From: Branchiostoma floridae
Lineage: Eukaryota > Chordata > Leptocardii > Amphioxiformes > Branchiostomatidae
Length of the DNA stretch: 37,325 bases
Direction: 5' to 3'
Assembly (NCBI RefSeq): GCF_000003815.2
Contig: NC_049980.1
Coordinates: 8,303,261 to 8,340,585 of the forward strand
Shown here: positions 20,331 through 32,300 of the stretch, in pieces
Layout: every line of letters begins with the position of its first letter
Numbering within the stretch: position 1 is the stretch's first letter
The notes under the pieces: model-generated
Databases searched by the model: none
What the model saw: the letters and a program-made list of their open reading frames with translations, nothing else
What the model was told of the DNA's origin: nothing
Position numbers and translations under genes: made by a program

Positions 20331-23300
20331 TTAATCTTCAATGAGAGGCACATCGTCCTGCTCTGTCGTCATGGCCTGGTTTGTAGCGCCACGAGCGTCA
20401 GGATCAGCAGGCTGGTAGCTCGGGGGAGGGGAAGGTCCCGTGGGTGGGGCAGAGACTTGTCCCTGTGGTACGGTTGGCTGGAGTTGTTCTGGGTGCGGGT
20501 AGGGCGCGGCCTGGCTGGGCTGCTGGAACTGAACCTGTGGTACGGACTGTAGCGGCTGCTGACCTGCCGCTTGGGCTGTTGACGTGGCGATGACGTACTG
20601 CACGTTACCTGAAGAAAAATATGTGCATGTTTCTAGAATTATCATCTAGTTTAACAAGCTTAAGGAGTATCTCTATAGCAGACATGTGTAAGCTTTAGCT
20701 GTAGCTTTGTAATAGTAATAGCCTTGTGTTTTGGGTGTTGACGTGACCGATGACAGGTCATGACATACTGCATGTTGGCTGCAGCAAAATATGTTTATAT
20801 CAATAACATGTTAAACATTTATATCGTTAATATGCAGGTTTGGGGTTGCAGTTTTGTAACTTATACATGAGATATCAAACTCTTTCCTCCGAACGTATTG
20901 TTATCCCAAAAACTTACCATGCCCACCTGTTGATATCGGTGGTGCTACTTGGTGCTGACGTGGTGCAGGAGCGACACCCTGCACCGGGACAAACACAACG
21001 TTCCCTTGTGACCTGGAACCCTGCCCGGCCCCGACGTTCCCCTGGGCGTTGGCAGGGGTCTGTGTGACGAGTAGGGGCTGTTGGGCTGCAGCTCCTGGGG
21101 GAAGGGCCGTGGCGTATTGTGGCTGGCTTGGAGGGAACGGTGTCATGGCGATGGGCTGTCCCCCCTGCATGACGTACTGGCCGGGTATCTGGACCAGTCT
21201 GCCGTCTGCTCCCACCTGATAGGCAACTGCTGGTGCCTGGAAAGACATACAATACAGACGGATCAAGACGTGAAGTTATAGTTCAAAGAGTGAAGAAAAC
21301 CTGAATGATTTAGGTGGCAATGCAGAAGATATTTTCCTATAATGTAATGAAAATCTTGCCCCTTCATCACTGTTAGTGCAGATAGCATGCAGAGCGACAC
21401 ATGTTAGATCAGGTGTTTGACAGTTCGTTTTGGAACGTCTTATTATACTGACAATCCTATTTTTTTACAATTCCTATGTAATGCGTGAAAGACAGGGCCA
21501 TTACCTGGTATCCACTGTTGTTACATGTATCACAGCAGGTACAACTGTCCGTACTCCCCTCGGTGCAGCCCGGACAGATCGCATAACACGTCATGACAGA
21601 GGTGGCGATGGCCAGGCCCAGCTCCAGGAGGGCCAGTAGAATTAGCAGACCGTCAAGTGCTATGATGGCGCCCTGGTATCGATAATCAGAAATAGGTTTC
21701 GTTACACAAGCGATAGGAGTAGCCACTACACCAGGTTTGATGCTATCAGGACCGTTTAGGAGGCTAACGGTAGTTAGGGCACGGTCACAAAGGTCGTGCG
21801 GTCGTCGTACGATTGCTATCTTTAGGTGTTTTGGGGACAGCCACGCATGTTTCCTTCAGAGTACAGCTGTCTTACAACACAGAAGACTGTCTTGTATCCT
21901 TGTCGGTGGTTGGTTCTTTCACTGTTTGAAAATCCCACGGCATCAAAATCGTACGACGATCGCACGGCCTAAATGACCGCGCCCTCTATAGGTTCTATCT
22001 GGAAATTATTCAAAAGATACATCTCCAATATATGATGCTACACAACGTTTGCACTGTTAAAGCAAAAATGTCAGAGCACTCGTACTTCTGTAGGAAAAGG
22101 TTTACCGTGGGACATCTTGGAAAATGCCTGCAAAATCCCCAGACATCATCTACAAGTGCGATGGACGGAAAGACGAGAGTAACGGTTCCCGCGAAGATTG
22201 ACGAGAAGATGGACAGAACCATCAGAGGTATGATCTATATATATGACGAGTAACAAGCCATAAACGGTGAAGACAAAGGACAGAGCTTATTCAATCAAAT
22301 GTGTCTTACCAAAATGCATATTTTACAGCAACGGAACAATATCGAATGCACGATTGGATTTGTACCAAACGCAACAGGCCCGCAACCTGACTCGGCCGCT
22401 GCTTTTGCTTGCCACTGTGGGTCCCAACTAGCCTGAGTATCATCCTCCGTAGTAACCGCTGGNNNNNNNNNNNNNNNNNNNNNNNNNNNNNNNNNNNNNN
22501 NNNNNNNNNNNNNNNNNNNNNNNNNNNNNNNNNNNNNNNNNNNNNNNNNNNNNNNNNNNNNNCGGTTACTACGGAGGATGATACTCAGGCTAGGTCCCAA
22601 CTGGACTGAGTTAGAATTTAAGCGGTCACAGACATTTGTATTACGTCACATCTATGGGCTTGGTGTGTGCATAGATCATCATCTCAGTGGCCTACATCAG
22701 CGAGTATATTGTAGATGAAGGTTAGACATCCAGGTAATAAGATTTACCAAAAAGAAGATACTGAAGCGACTGGACATGATTTTGGAAACGGTCAGACAAA
22801 TAGCATTCACTACCTTTCGTTAGTGACACTGAGGAAATCTGGTTGAAGAGCAGGTTTTATGCTCTACATATGAATTGATATGCTGTAAAAAAAAGTCAAA
22901 TATGCATATCAAGTCCTAGGTAGGGTAGAAAACCAGATTTCATCAGTGTCCGGCTGAAGAAAGGTAGTGGATGATACCTGAAACGTCTTACCGTTTCCAA
23001 AGTCATATCCAGTTGCTTCAGTAACCGCTTCTTTGGTTCATCAGCAGGTAACATAAGTCTGAACAGCGCTGTTGCACGTCTTGTTCAACTTCTACTTTGT
23101 GATAATAAAGGTGGACTTACCATGCATTTGGTCTTGCGTTTCGCCGCGTAGATGCCGATGATTCCAGTGGCTAGGAACTGAATGTACAACAATGATATTT
23201 ATCATGATAATATGAAAGAGAGTATCATTCAATAATTGCGTTGTGCATTTTGATAGCGCTGGGTACTGCTGTGAAAGACAAAGTCCTGAATATGAAAACT

Positions 23301-23840
23301 AACATTCAGGACTCGAAATTCATTTTTGGGATAAGGTGCACTGGTGCACCCAGCTTAAAAAATTGGGTGCACCAAAACATTTTTGGGTGCACCACTTAAA
23401 TTAAGTAATAACCTAATAGTAATAATAAAACTTAGTCACAAGCTATCAAGCTCTTAAACAAGTACTATCACAGACATTTTTATTATCTTTCTAACACTTA
23501 GATCTCAAGAATATGATGTATACTTTGATATCTTTTCATACATAAATCTTAGAAAATATTTGGGTGCACTTGTGCACCCACAGAAAATAATTGGGTGCAC
23601 AGTTCCAATTTTGGGTGCACCTGCACCCATTATTTCGAGCCCTGATATTGCATCGTGTCTTACCACCGCTCCGGTCCAGATAGGATACCCTGTGTAGAAG
23701 AGTCCACTGCCCGGTATGATGATAGCGATACCCAGTAGTATGGCCAGGGATCCACACACTATCTGTGTGATAGACAACGCTTTGACGGTGTTCCCGCCAA
23801 AACATTTTGGAGTAGGGCTGGGTTGCTGGAACATATGCAT
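20331..23840 (-). CDS. MS4A/CD20-like four-span membrane protein
   Basis: Six coding exons: 23664-23840, 23121-23177, 22106-22234, 21505-21672, 20918-21236, 20331-20608. All junctions are GT-AG and in phase, giving 1128 bp and 375 aa. TM1 is about 22-43, TM2 52-72, a KRKTKC loop 73-77, TM3 82-105, TM4 122-149. A cysteine cluster follows (C150, 154, 157, 165, 167, 168, 171). The tail (178-375) is rich in Pro and Gln, with PPSY at 345-348 (a PPxY motif for WW domains) and DDVPLI at 368-373 (fits the [DE]xxxL[LI] endocytic pattern). Vertebrate MS4A proteins are usually 200-270 aa with a short tail, so this tail is long. The start follows a 3' splice site 4 bases upstream (TTTCCAG/AACC-ATG). Cell-surface location and signalling role are inferred from the family; the ligand is unknown. 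Confidence 0.8.
22429..22592. mobile_element. TAGCCTG fold-back element with gap in the loop
   Basis: TAGCCTGAGTATCATCCTCC… on the left and its inverse ending …GATACTCAGGCTA on the right flank the N run. GGTCCCAAC occurs directly before and after (22420-22428 and 22593-22601), a 9-bp target duplication. It lies in intron 3 of the MS4A-like gene. Confidence 0.8.
22463..22562. other. assembly gap (100 N)
   Basis: The gap falls precisely in the loop of the fold-back element, so the missing sequence is probably its centre. Confidence 0.95.
22714..23030. mobile_element. GATGAAGGTTAGACATCC MITE, copy 1
   Basis: Begins GATGAAGGTTAGACATCCAG. Arms ACTGGACATGATTTTGGAAACGG and CCGTTTCCAAAGTCATATCC fold back on each other; a shorter inner fold lies at 22820-22950. 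A second copy is at 28897-29065. Confidence 0.75.
23307..23644. mobile_element. MITE with CAGGRCTCGAAAT ends, GGTGCACC type
   Basis: CAGGACTCGAAATTCATT on the left, inverse of CAGGGCTCGAAATAATGG on the right, 338 bp. Six or more GGGTGCACC repeats in both orientations lie inside each end. Flanks ACATT/ATATT are an imperfect 5-bp duplication. It interrupts intron 2 of the MS4A-like gene; the equivalent intron of the truncated paralogue lacks it. Confidence 0.75.
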
Positions 23841-24307
23841 GGTTCTGGAAATACATGAGATCAAGGAGGTTAAACTCACCGTGAAAAGTCTGACCTCAAA
23901 TAACACTCGGAGGTTAAGCATGTGATTAGTGACATGTACTTGATAGATCTTGATAGTTTCGTAATCCGTGTATGGAACACCCAAATAATGATGCAGGCAG
24001 TGCGTATGATGTGTATAGTCTGACTACCGACCATATCTACTTCTATATTCGTTTAACTTACATAATCTTCTATTAGACGAAAGGGTTCCAGCATATGTTC
24101 TGACGACGGAAATGCAGACTGTTTAGTAACGTTTGTTTCAAAGTCCACGTCATTGTATTAACGGTAAAGTTCATTTTCTCCCGTTCTCACTTTCCAGTCT
24201 ATCATTGAATGTGAAATCAGTCTTTCTGAATCAGTACACTACACATTAGCAAGTGGTTAATCAGTGAGTCGGTAATATAGCACGACACAACTCATGTTAA
24301 GCCTTAC

Positions 24308-24400
24308 CTGGTGTAAAACGATGCACTGCGACGTGGCCTTGCGTTGCGTTGGGCCTCACTCAGCGGTGTGTAATAGGGTCAAAGGCTAACGTCCTTACGT
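24308..24400 (-). promoter_or_regulatory. 5' exon and promoter of the complete MS4A-like gene
   Basis: CGCAGTGCATCGTTTTACACCAG-type exon end followed by GTAAGGC donor at 24303-24307. Upstream is GGGTCAAAGGCTA (24376-24388), a DR1-like site, and ACGTCCTTACGTG. The whole block is shared with 19487-19600. The intron between this exon and the ATG exon runs from 24307 to 23845. Confidence 0.5.
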
Positions 24401-24479
24401 GACTCACACTTGTTGTACTACTTTGGCATTTGTAACATGTACATTGTACATTGCGTATGTTTACTAGCGAAACTTAAAC

Positions 24480-26100
24480 ATGAGTTCTGAGAATTCATAC
24501 CTCCATGAAATATTTAGAGCTTTTGTATTTTATCTTGTCTCATTGGTTATGCAAATTAGTATGAATTATTTGAATTCATTGTATTCTCTACTAAAATTAT
24601 ACATTGCATGCGCGAAAACTCTTTCCTTTGGCAGAATTTCGCGTTTTTATTTATCATGAAAAATTCAAATGTTATCTGCCTTGAAATGTTTAAACAAACG
24701 CCCCTGTAGTTAAAGAGCAAGCTGGTAGGGGGCCCAATCCTACATCACTTCTTCCCTATGTCAACACCTATCTGTCACTAAAAAGCACTATACTATCTCC
24801 AGGACCAAATATACAAAAACCTAATTTTGATGTAAAACCTACATTTAATATAAATAGAGTACATGGCACTGCACGAAGGGCAATTTATTCCTACAGGTAT
24901 GATTTCAAAGACCGATAAATTCGTTTGTCCTTTCATCCAAAGGACAGTTTGCTTGTTCAATCAACTAAGTATATCAGCGAGCTTATATAACAGCCATTCG
25001 TGGAGCAGGCTTTAAAATTTGTAAAAAATGATACTCCAATCTAGAGAACTGCCTTATCATAATGTCTGCACCTGAAGGGGTGAAATACGTGTACGTTATA
25101 CCAAGAATATCTACTGCTACATGAGTAGAAAAATAACGTTTTGATCATACATAGAAAAATAAACATACCATTTAGAAAGGTATTTCCTTGCATATCAACC
25201 ATAAAAACAATATACATTCATAGAAAACTGAAAATCTAACGTTACAAATAAGCTGTTATGGGAGTTATGTAGTAGGCAAAGCCACACAAAGTATCCAATT
25301 CCATCAAGACCATAGTTCAAATGCTGAAAGGTCTTCTAAAAATATAATCTGAATTACAACAAACTATGTGGGACCAGGGTGTAAAAACTGAAACCAAAGT
25401 TTTTCATTAAACAATACCTTGTAGTAGAAAATGAATTCCCAAATATATAGTATTTATCTATTATTACATAAGAAGATATCAAAATTTTTGGTATTATTCT
25501 ACTGTATAAAAGAATTTACCCTCTACATATTGCTACGTAGATACCACCCATCACATTTGCAAGTTTGGGAACAGTATTGAATTGAATATTCTGCACTCAT
25601 GTTGAGGAGGTAGTTGTGGTCAAGTCTTATCTATAATATCTAAGATGAACCTTAAGCTTGATACAGCAAGTAGACGTTGGTTTGAACTATTTAGCAAATG
25701 GTTGATTAACTTTGTCAAAGAACATCAGTAACCATACGTTTCATTGACTGCACAGTAACTACTACAAATAAACTCACTTTGATTTACATGTCACGGGATT
25801 CAAGTAAACAATTAACACTTTAAAAGAACTGTTTTTTTATCCTTTAGACAGCTTGAACTTATAAGAATGAAAAGGATAATACTGTTTCAGAGGTTTTCCA
25901 AGCGGGATGAAAATACCCTTTGTTTAAGATAGTATAACTGATGAAGCAGCGCTTAACAAGTTAAAAATCTACATGCAAGTCAACGTTCTGATAAATGGGA
26001 CAAACAGAACTAAATGAGTTGCCTTTTGCATGCATGTGAAACTGTTTCAAACAAACTGAAATAACTTTAATGCAAAAATGATACCCTCCCAATATACGTA
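24480..26100. other. AT-rich intergenic spacer
   Basis: No open frame above 60 codons, no tandem repeat, no inverted-repeat element that I can find. It separates the 5' end of the MS4A-like gene from the 3' end of TAF1C. It may include the TAF1C 3' UTR; a weak minus-strand ATTAAA lies at 26066-26071. Confidence 0.5.
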
Positions 26101-26121
26101 ACACACAAACAACATCTAAAG

Positions 26122-26374
26122 TCAAGCTTTCGATATATCATGATACTGCTCTTTTAAAAATACTTTCATACCTAATGCTGTTAGAATTACCATAATCCCC
26201 AAGAAGATGTAGCAGCCAGGCATGCTTTGAACATGTTTGATGCTGTCTTTTTCAAACTGTTTTCTAGAGATGCATGTACTGTGCCAGTTGGGTATCTGTA
26301 AAAAGCATGCACCTCCAAAACATTGTCCAAACACCACCAATACGCTCAAAATAAGCGCAGCTGCTACATTTTGT
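26122..26374 (-). CDS. orphan terminal exon, two membrane segments
   Basis: Frame without a good ATG, bounded upstream by TTTCTAACTGATCCTAG (branch-point-like CTAAC and AG acceptor ending at 26375) and ending in TGA at 26122-26124. It would encode about 83 residues: a hydrophobic segment (VAAALILSVLVVFGQ), GACFLQIPNWHSTC, a charged stretch (RKQFEKDSIKH), a second hydrophobic segment (CYIFLGIMVILTAL) and a short KEQYHDISKA tail. It begins 10 bases past the TAF1C stop, on the same strand. It may be the last exon of another gene, an alternative 3' exon, or chance in the TAF1C 3' UTR. I do not recognise the family. Confidence 0.35.
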
Positions 26375-26384
26375 CTAGGATCAG

Positions 26385-29300
26385 TTAGAAACCCATGATG
26401 GACTTCCTCTTCTTTGCTTTGCCTGATGAGGCTCTGGGTTTGGGAGTGATGCTGAGGGACATGTCAGTGTCCTCTGCCTGGAACCTGGACGGGGAGAATC
26501 CCCCTGGGGTGGGGAGGGAGATCGGGGACAGGAAGGACAGGGGCGTGGCCTCGGGCCGAGCAGGTGTGGACGTGATGACCTGGTCACCTGACGGGCGTCG
26601 CTTTCTCTTCCCTGGTCTCATCTGTTCTCCAGTCCCAGATAACTCCCCACCTTTGTTAGACTGGAGTAAAGATATATTAAAGAGGTATTTCTAAAATATG
26701 ATAAACACACAATCTTACAAATCTTGCATCAACTCCAAAATGAAGACAAACAGAAACAAGAGGTAGCTTTGTAAAGAAACTAACATCTCAATACATTTCC
26801 AAAGACATACACATGTATCTCTGAGATATGCATGCAGACAATCTCACAAATATTGCATCAACTACAAAAAACAAACTCCAGAAAGTACAAGAAACTAGAG
26901 ATAACATATAGTTGTGAACAACAAGGGAAATTGATTGTCTACACAACATGCTAGGGCACACCATCAGTGGGTTTATGTTACTAGTAGCACATCAAGGTAG
27001 AGCCTCCTTTGTTACATTACATTGAAGGGGTGGTGATAAACCAGCTTTGCAGTGCAAAGATCTCTACAATATGGATAGTATATTTTAAGTGACAGATTAC
27101 GGGAAGGTTCTGACTATATCAGTTACCAACCTTCTCTGCAAAGTACTGGTCGTAGTCTCCATCCCATGTTTTAAACAGCACCGTGCTGAGATGATCACTG
27201 GACTCAGTGGGGTCAATCAAGTTCAAGTCATACCTGAAGGAGAAATAGCAAACATTATAAGAATGTGTAATTCAAAATTCAAAATGACTTCTGTTTGTAG
27301 ATATAGTTTAAAAAGGACAAGTCATAAACATATGTTCGATAACTGTGGTAAGAACATGAGTAAACCACTAATCACCGAGGTGGGAATGTGCAACGGTAGG
27401 GTGTTTGGATCAGAACACAGATGTCTTGGGTTTGAATCTGCTGACAGGTCTTGACGTTGTGCCGTTGGGAAAGCACTTAACACTAATATTCTCACTCATC
27501 ACACTTGGAGGTCCTTTCTGTTTCAGTGGATCAAATAAAGATTTGTCCACATATGAAGCTTGTACTGTTAAATACAAACCTGGTGTGTTACGCCAGGTTG
27601 CCTTGTATGCAATACAAACAAGCAATACAAAGATGCAAAGAAACAATCTGACAAGTCTTTCATTGCCGTTCCTGCTGTTTCTTCTCCACTGAAAAGTCGG
27701 TACACCACAAACAGTACAGATTTTCTGTCAGCAATGCACTCCCTGTACCCACAGCAAACTTCAAACTACTGTAAATGCATTTAAGTTCGCGGGGATTTGA
27801 TTTCGCGGTAGCGGGAAAAATGACTTTTCGTGGTGGATTTAAATTCGCGGTAACACCATAGATGGCAGTCCAATACCATAATAAAAAAATGTTCGCGGTG
27901 GATTTAAGTTCGCGGTGAAGTGGTCACATTAATCCACCGCGAACATTTCTGCATTTACAGTATGTGAATACAACGTTAAGCCCCCTCGAACATAAAAACT
28001 TAACTACATTACCTTGCCTGTTGTGTCCTATCTGCATCCCCCAGACTCTGACATGTCAGGATATTGTTGCTCTTGTGTGCCGCTGACAGACTTGAACTGA
28101 ACTTGATGTCATGATGACATGATGGACAGATGTCATCCTGGCCCTCAACATCTACGAGGGTGCTGTTGGGCTTACAGAGAGTGCAGCTGGGGTTGGCCAA
28201 TGTTTCAGCTGCAAATGCTGCATGGAGGAGGAATTGCACAATAGTTTACTGTTCATTGATGAAAACCAAGGTAAAAGATACACTAACAGCATGTTTACAA
28301 AAAAAAGGGAATCCTAACTCTAAAAGGTTACTACTGTTATTAGTGTTAACTCATATAAGCATATCAATGCAATGGTAAGTTGCTCATGAAGTAAAACCAA
28401 TATGATTTCTATTGATACCCTAAATGATTATTATAACAGAGCATCATTGGTATGTCCAAATGCATTTATTTTGACACCATGTATGACACATTTCTACAAA
28501 TTACTGGACCCTTTTCGCTCCAAACCAGAAACATTCCAAGAATGTATCATTCAGATCAGAGGCTCAGACTATTCATATCAACTCGCAGTAATTGTGATCA
28601 TTACCATTGACAAGAGGTTTAGCATTCTTCATTTGAACCAGGCGATACCGAATCCTTTCCAAAGGCTTGGCTTTGGCCATGTCTTTATATTGCACTCTTG
28701 TCAAGCTGGGGTAGCAAACATCTGGATCCTGCAAAGAAAAAGAAATTTAAAAAGGTGAAGTTTACGAGTCCAATTATGTGCGTTATGTTTAGAATTTGAT
28801 AAGAATCTACATGAACCTTGTAGACGAGTCAACTGCATAATCTAAGTCCAACATTTTTCAATTTGTCTAAAGAATTTCTGTACAAAGTGTTACCTTGATG
28901 AAGGTTAGACATCCAGGTAATAAGATACACCAAGTGATTGTTACTCAAGCAACTGGATATGATTTTGGCAACGGTCAGACTTGTCAGTCACTGACTAATG
29001 ATCACAGATGGTATCTGAAACGTGTGAACATTTCAAAATCATTTCTGTTGCTTGAGTAACTACTATTTGTAGAAAGTTTTGTTCAGTCAAAAATAATGAT
29101 TCACCTCTATTCAACTTCCCTATCAATATAGTATCAGCAGATATATTTTATATATCTTATAAAACTACAAGATGAAACCGCAGGTGGAATATATACAGGT
29201 ATGACATACTTGGCTCTGTGCGACGACTGTGTCCATCCAGGATAAGCACCTCTCCGTGGATGATTGGGACAATCTGATTGGTCCAGACTCAGTGGTTCTA

Positions 29301-32300
29301 CCTGCCGTTATGTCCGTCCTGTCGTCAGGAATGAAACTCTGGTAGAACATGTCCCCTGCGGAGGTCATCTGGTGGTTGGAAAATGTGGGGATTTAAGTAG
29401 CTTATCAACAAAAAGTATGGCGTCGTGTTGGCATAGTGGCTAGGGTGTTTGGCCCAGAACTCAGAGGTCCAGGGTTCAAATCGCCTGACATGCAACCAAT
29501 GTTGTGCCCTTGGGAAAGGTATTTTACATATTTTTCTCACTCCACCTGTCAAAAAATACCCCCAAAAAATTACATGTAATACACAAGAGATATTACAGTC
29601 CAAACTACCATAGCTACAGCTTTAGAGAAAAGTTGTAAAAGGTGAAGTTACCTGCAAAACAGAGAAACCTGAGTCTTCGCTGCTGTGTCTCACAGAACAC
29701 AATCCAACAAGAGGTCTCTGAAGTCTTCTCTCCAGAAATCTGTTGGAGAAAGTCCGTTGCTGCGGAGTCAAACGTGGCAGCCAACTGCCGACCTTGGATA
29801 CTGAAAACGGTTGGGTCACAGACATGGGAGGGCAACTTCCCTCATTTACATACTGAAAACAGGTGGTTTCCTGTGGTCTCTGATTGGCTAGAAGGATCAC
29901 ATGACTGTTCAAATCTTGGGTCATATGGCTGACAATGTCCATGAACACTGGTGGCGACTTCAGCATGTGACTCCACTTCAGTAGAGCATTCTGGGGGAAC
30001 CTCTCGTCAACGACGACCAGAGAACGTTTCATGGCGACGACATGTTGGAAATAGTTTGTGGGACAGACTCGGCTGAACATGACTCTCTCTCCCTTCATTG
30101 TCCACTGTGAAGGAAGTGAAAAGAGGGGTCTCCTGTCATGTTGTGGTCCTGACCTGACATCTCGAAGTTCAACTCCCGTGCTGTCGGAGTAGACCAGTAG
30201 ACGGGGATGTGAGCCGAAGTGGCAGGCTCTCTGTGTGCTGTCAGACACAAAGTTCAGTGTGCTGTCCTGATCAGGAACTACCTGCTGTAACCTGAGGGCA
30301 GAAATGGAGGAGTGTGGGTCATGATCAGTCAAGGCTACATCCTGTCACTTGGGATCCCAGATGATCCTTTAACCCAGATGCCACAGTCATATTTCCAAAC
30401 AGGGCCCGGCAGGGCTGTTTGCAGGACCGATAAGTACAAGTGTTTATCAAGGAATATACGTAAATCATGCTCATGACTAATACTTTTTATTTTTTTTAAT
30501 GTTATGTGTATGTGTTGGCATATTTTGTAGTCTATTTTTTGTTGCCAAAAGCTGCCTGACTGAACCCTGGTTTGGAAACACAAGCTAACACACATACACA
30601 CGTGAAAACATTGTCAAAGGATTACAGTCAACATCTTGCTCTTAATACTCACCTTCCATTTTCCCACAGTAGATAAGTTGCCCCAGTTTCTGTAGAAATT
30701 ACGACCTCCCCTGCGATGTAGGGGCTCAAGGCTACTGAAGTTGGGCTCTTGTCAAACTGCACTGTCTGAAGCACCTTTGCCTCTCCCTGGTCTCCCTCGG
30801 TGGGGTCAAAAGACAGAGTGGTGCAGTGGTAGTTGCTTCTCACCGCAAACATGTCTCTGTTCTGGACTTTTACAGACTCACACTGAAGAATTCTGCCATT
30901 CAGAGAAAACTGCTGAGTGGCGGGATCAAGCATGACTTCTGTGTTTTGGGAAACATCATTGTCGTCGGTCTGGTATTTTACCGACAGTGTCCCAACATTG
31001 AGAACATCTAAGGAAGGAGAACTAGGGTACAGTATTGCCCCCTTGCAGCCATGTGCAGTACTGCAGAGCTCCTGGTAGCACATACTCCCTCCTGTTTCAG
31101 CTGAATCTGATATCTGAAAACACAAGACATTGCAGGGAACATACAAACTTCACTGAATAACAACATAACATAAATACAAAGCAAAGGGGTAGAAAGGGGT
31201 GGAATTCAACCATCAAAATTGTGAATGTAGCAATGACAAAGCATGAGATTTCAAACATATTTGTGCACAAATTTTCTGTTTGTCTTAAGTCCTAGTCAGG
31301 GCTGTCTCCAGCTTAAAATTTTTTTCTGTCCCACTTATTGTTTGGGAGCCTATGTTGTTAATTTTCCTGGTTAAATATATCATTTCAAGCTTATTAAAGT
31401 ACATTTTCAACAGTTTCATGTCATTTTTGGGACGGATGGGGCAAAATCGTTTTCCGTCCCAAGGACCAAATTTCTGTTCTAGGATGGAAGGACAGAGAGC
31501 ACTGGTCCTTGTTAAAATCTACTATGTGCACATCTTGGACTTGTGCATAACCGTCAAAACAAACTGAATCCTCCACTCACTAATTGTTCCCTCCATTCCA
31601 TGAGGTCCTCATTGATATAATTCTCCAGAAGTTCCCTTGGGACATCACAAAGCACATCATCTAACAGGGAGGAGAAGTCGGACGCACACTTCTGTACGTA
31701 CGGCATTCGTACTGGGATCCCGTCCCCCCTGGAGTGGAGGGTATTCACTACTCTTGTGTACTTCTGTAAGACATAAAATATGAGTAGGATTGGATAGCAG
31801 ATAATGGACAGGTAGATCACTAGCTGACTGCACACAGAAGGCAAAGGACAGAGAAAGATGCTGGAAGCTGGTGCTGGAAGCGACCATGGTCCCCAACCCT
31901 CTAGATGAGGCTAGGACTAGGTGAAGTGAGGATTAGCAGATATAGCTTCTTCAATCTTGTGACTTTGTTTGGGAATAAACATCTTTTAACCCTGTTGAAA
32001 TGGCAACTTCAGAAGCTATCATATCAGTTGACTGAGATTCTACAATTGTATATGTTTGATTCATCAATTACTTGAGCATCTAGAGTTGTTTTCCACTAAT
32101 TTACCACAATCTAGACTTACTTGTGAGGTTACATTTAGAAAAGAAAAAAAATGGCTACCATTCAAAATCATGATACATTCTAAAGCAAATACAATGTACA
32201 TGTATATATTTTTTTCTAATACAAGTAGTTAGAATGGATAACCTTTACATGGGCATGTCATGGTCAACACACCAGAAGGAAATATATGGTGAAAACTCCA

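Noticed and set aside
26395-26694. Plus-strand 99-codon frame over the last TAF1C exon
   Set aside because: It is the antisense shadow of the real exon, whose minus-strand product ends in the conserved MGF C-terminus.
29418-29490. Functional tRNA gene at the GGTTCAAATC box
   Set aside because: The tRNA-like head continues into a SINE-type tail, and a diverged homologous copy lies at 27379.
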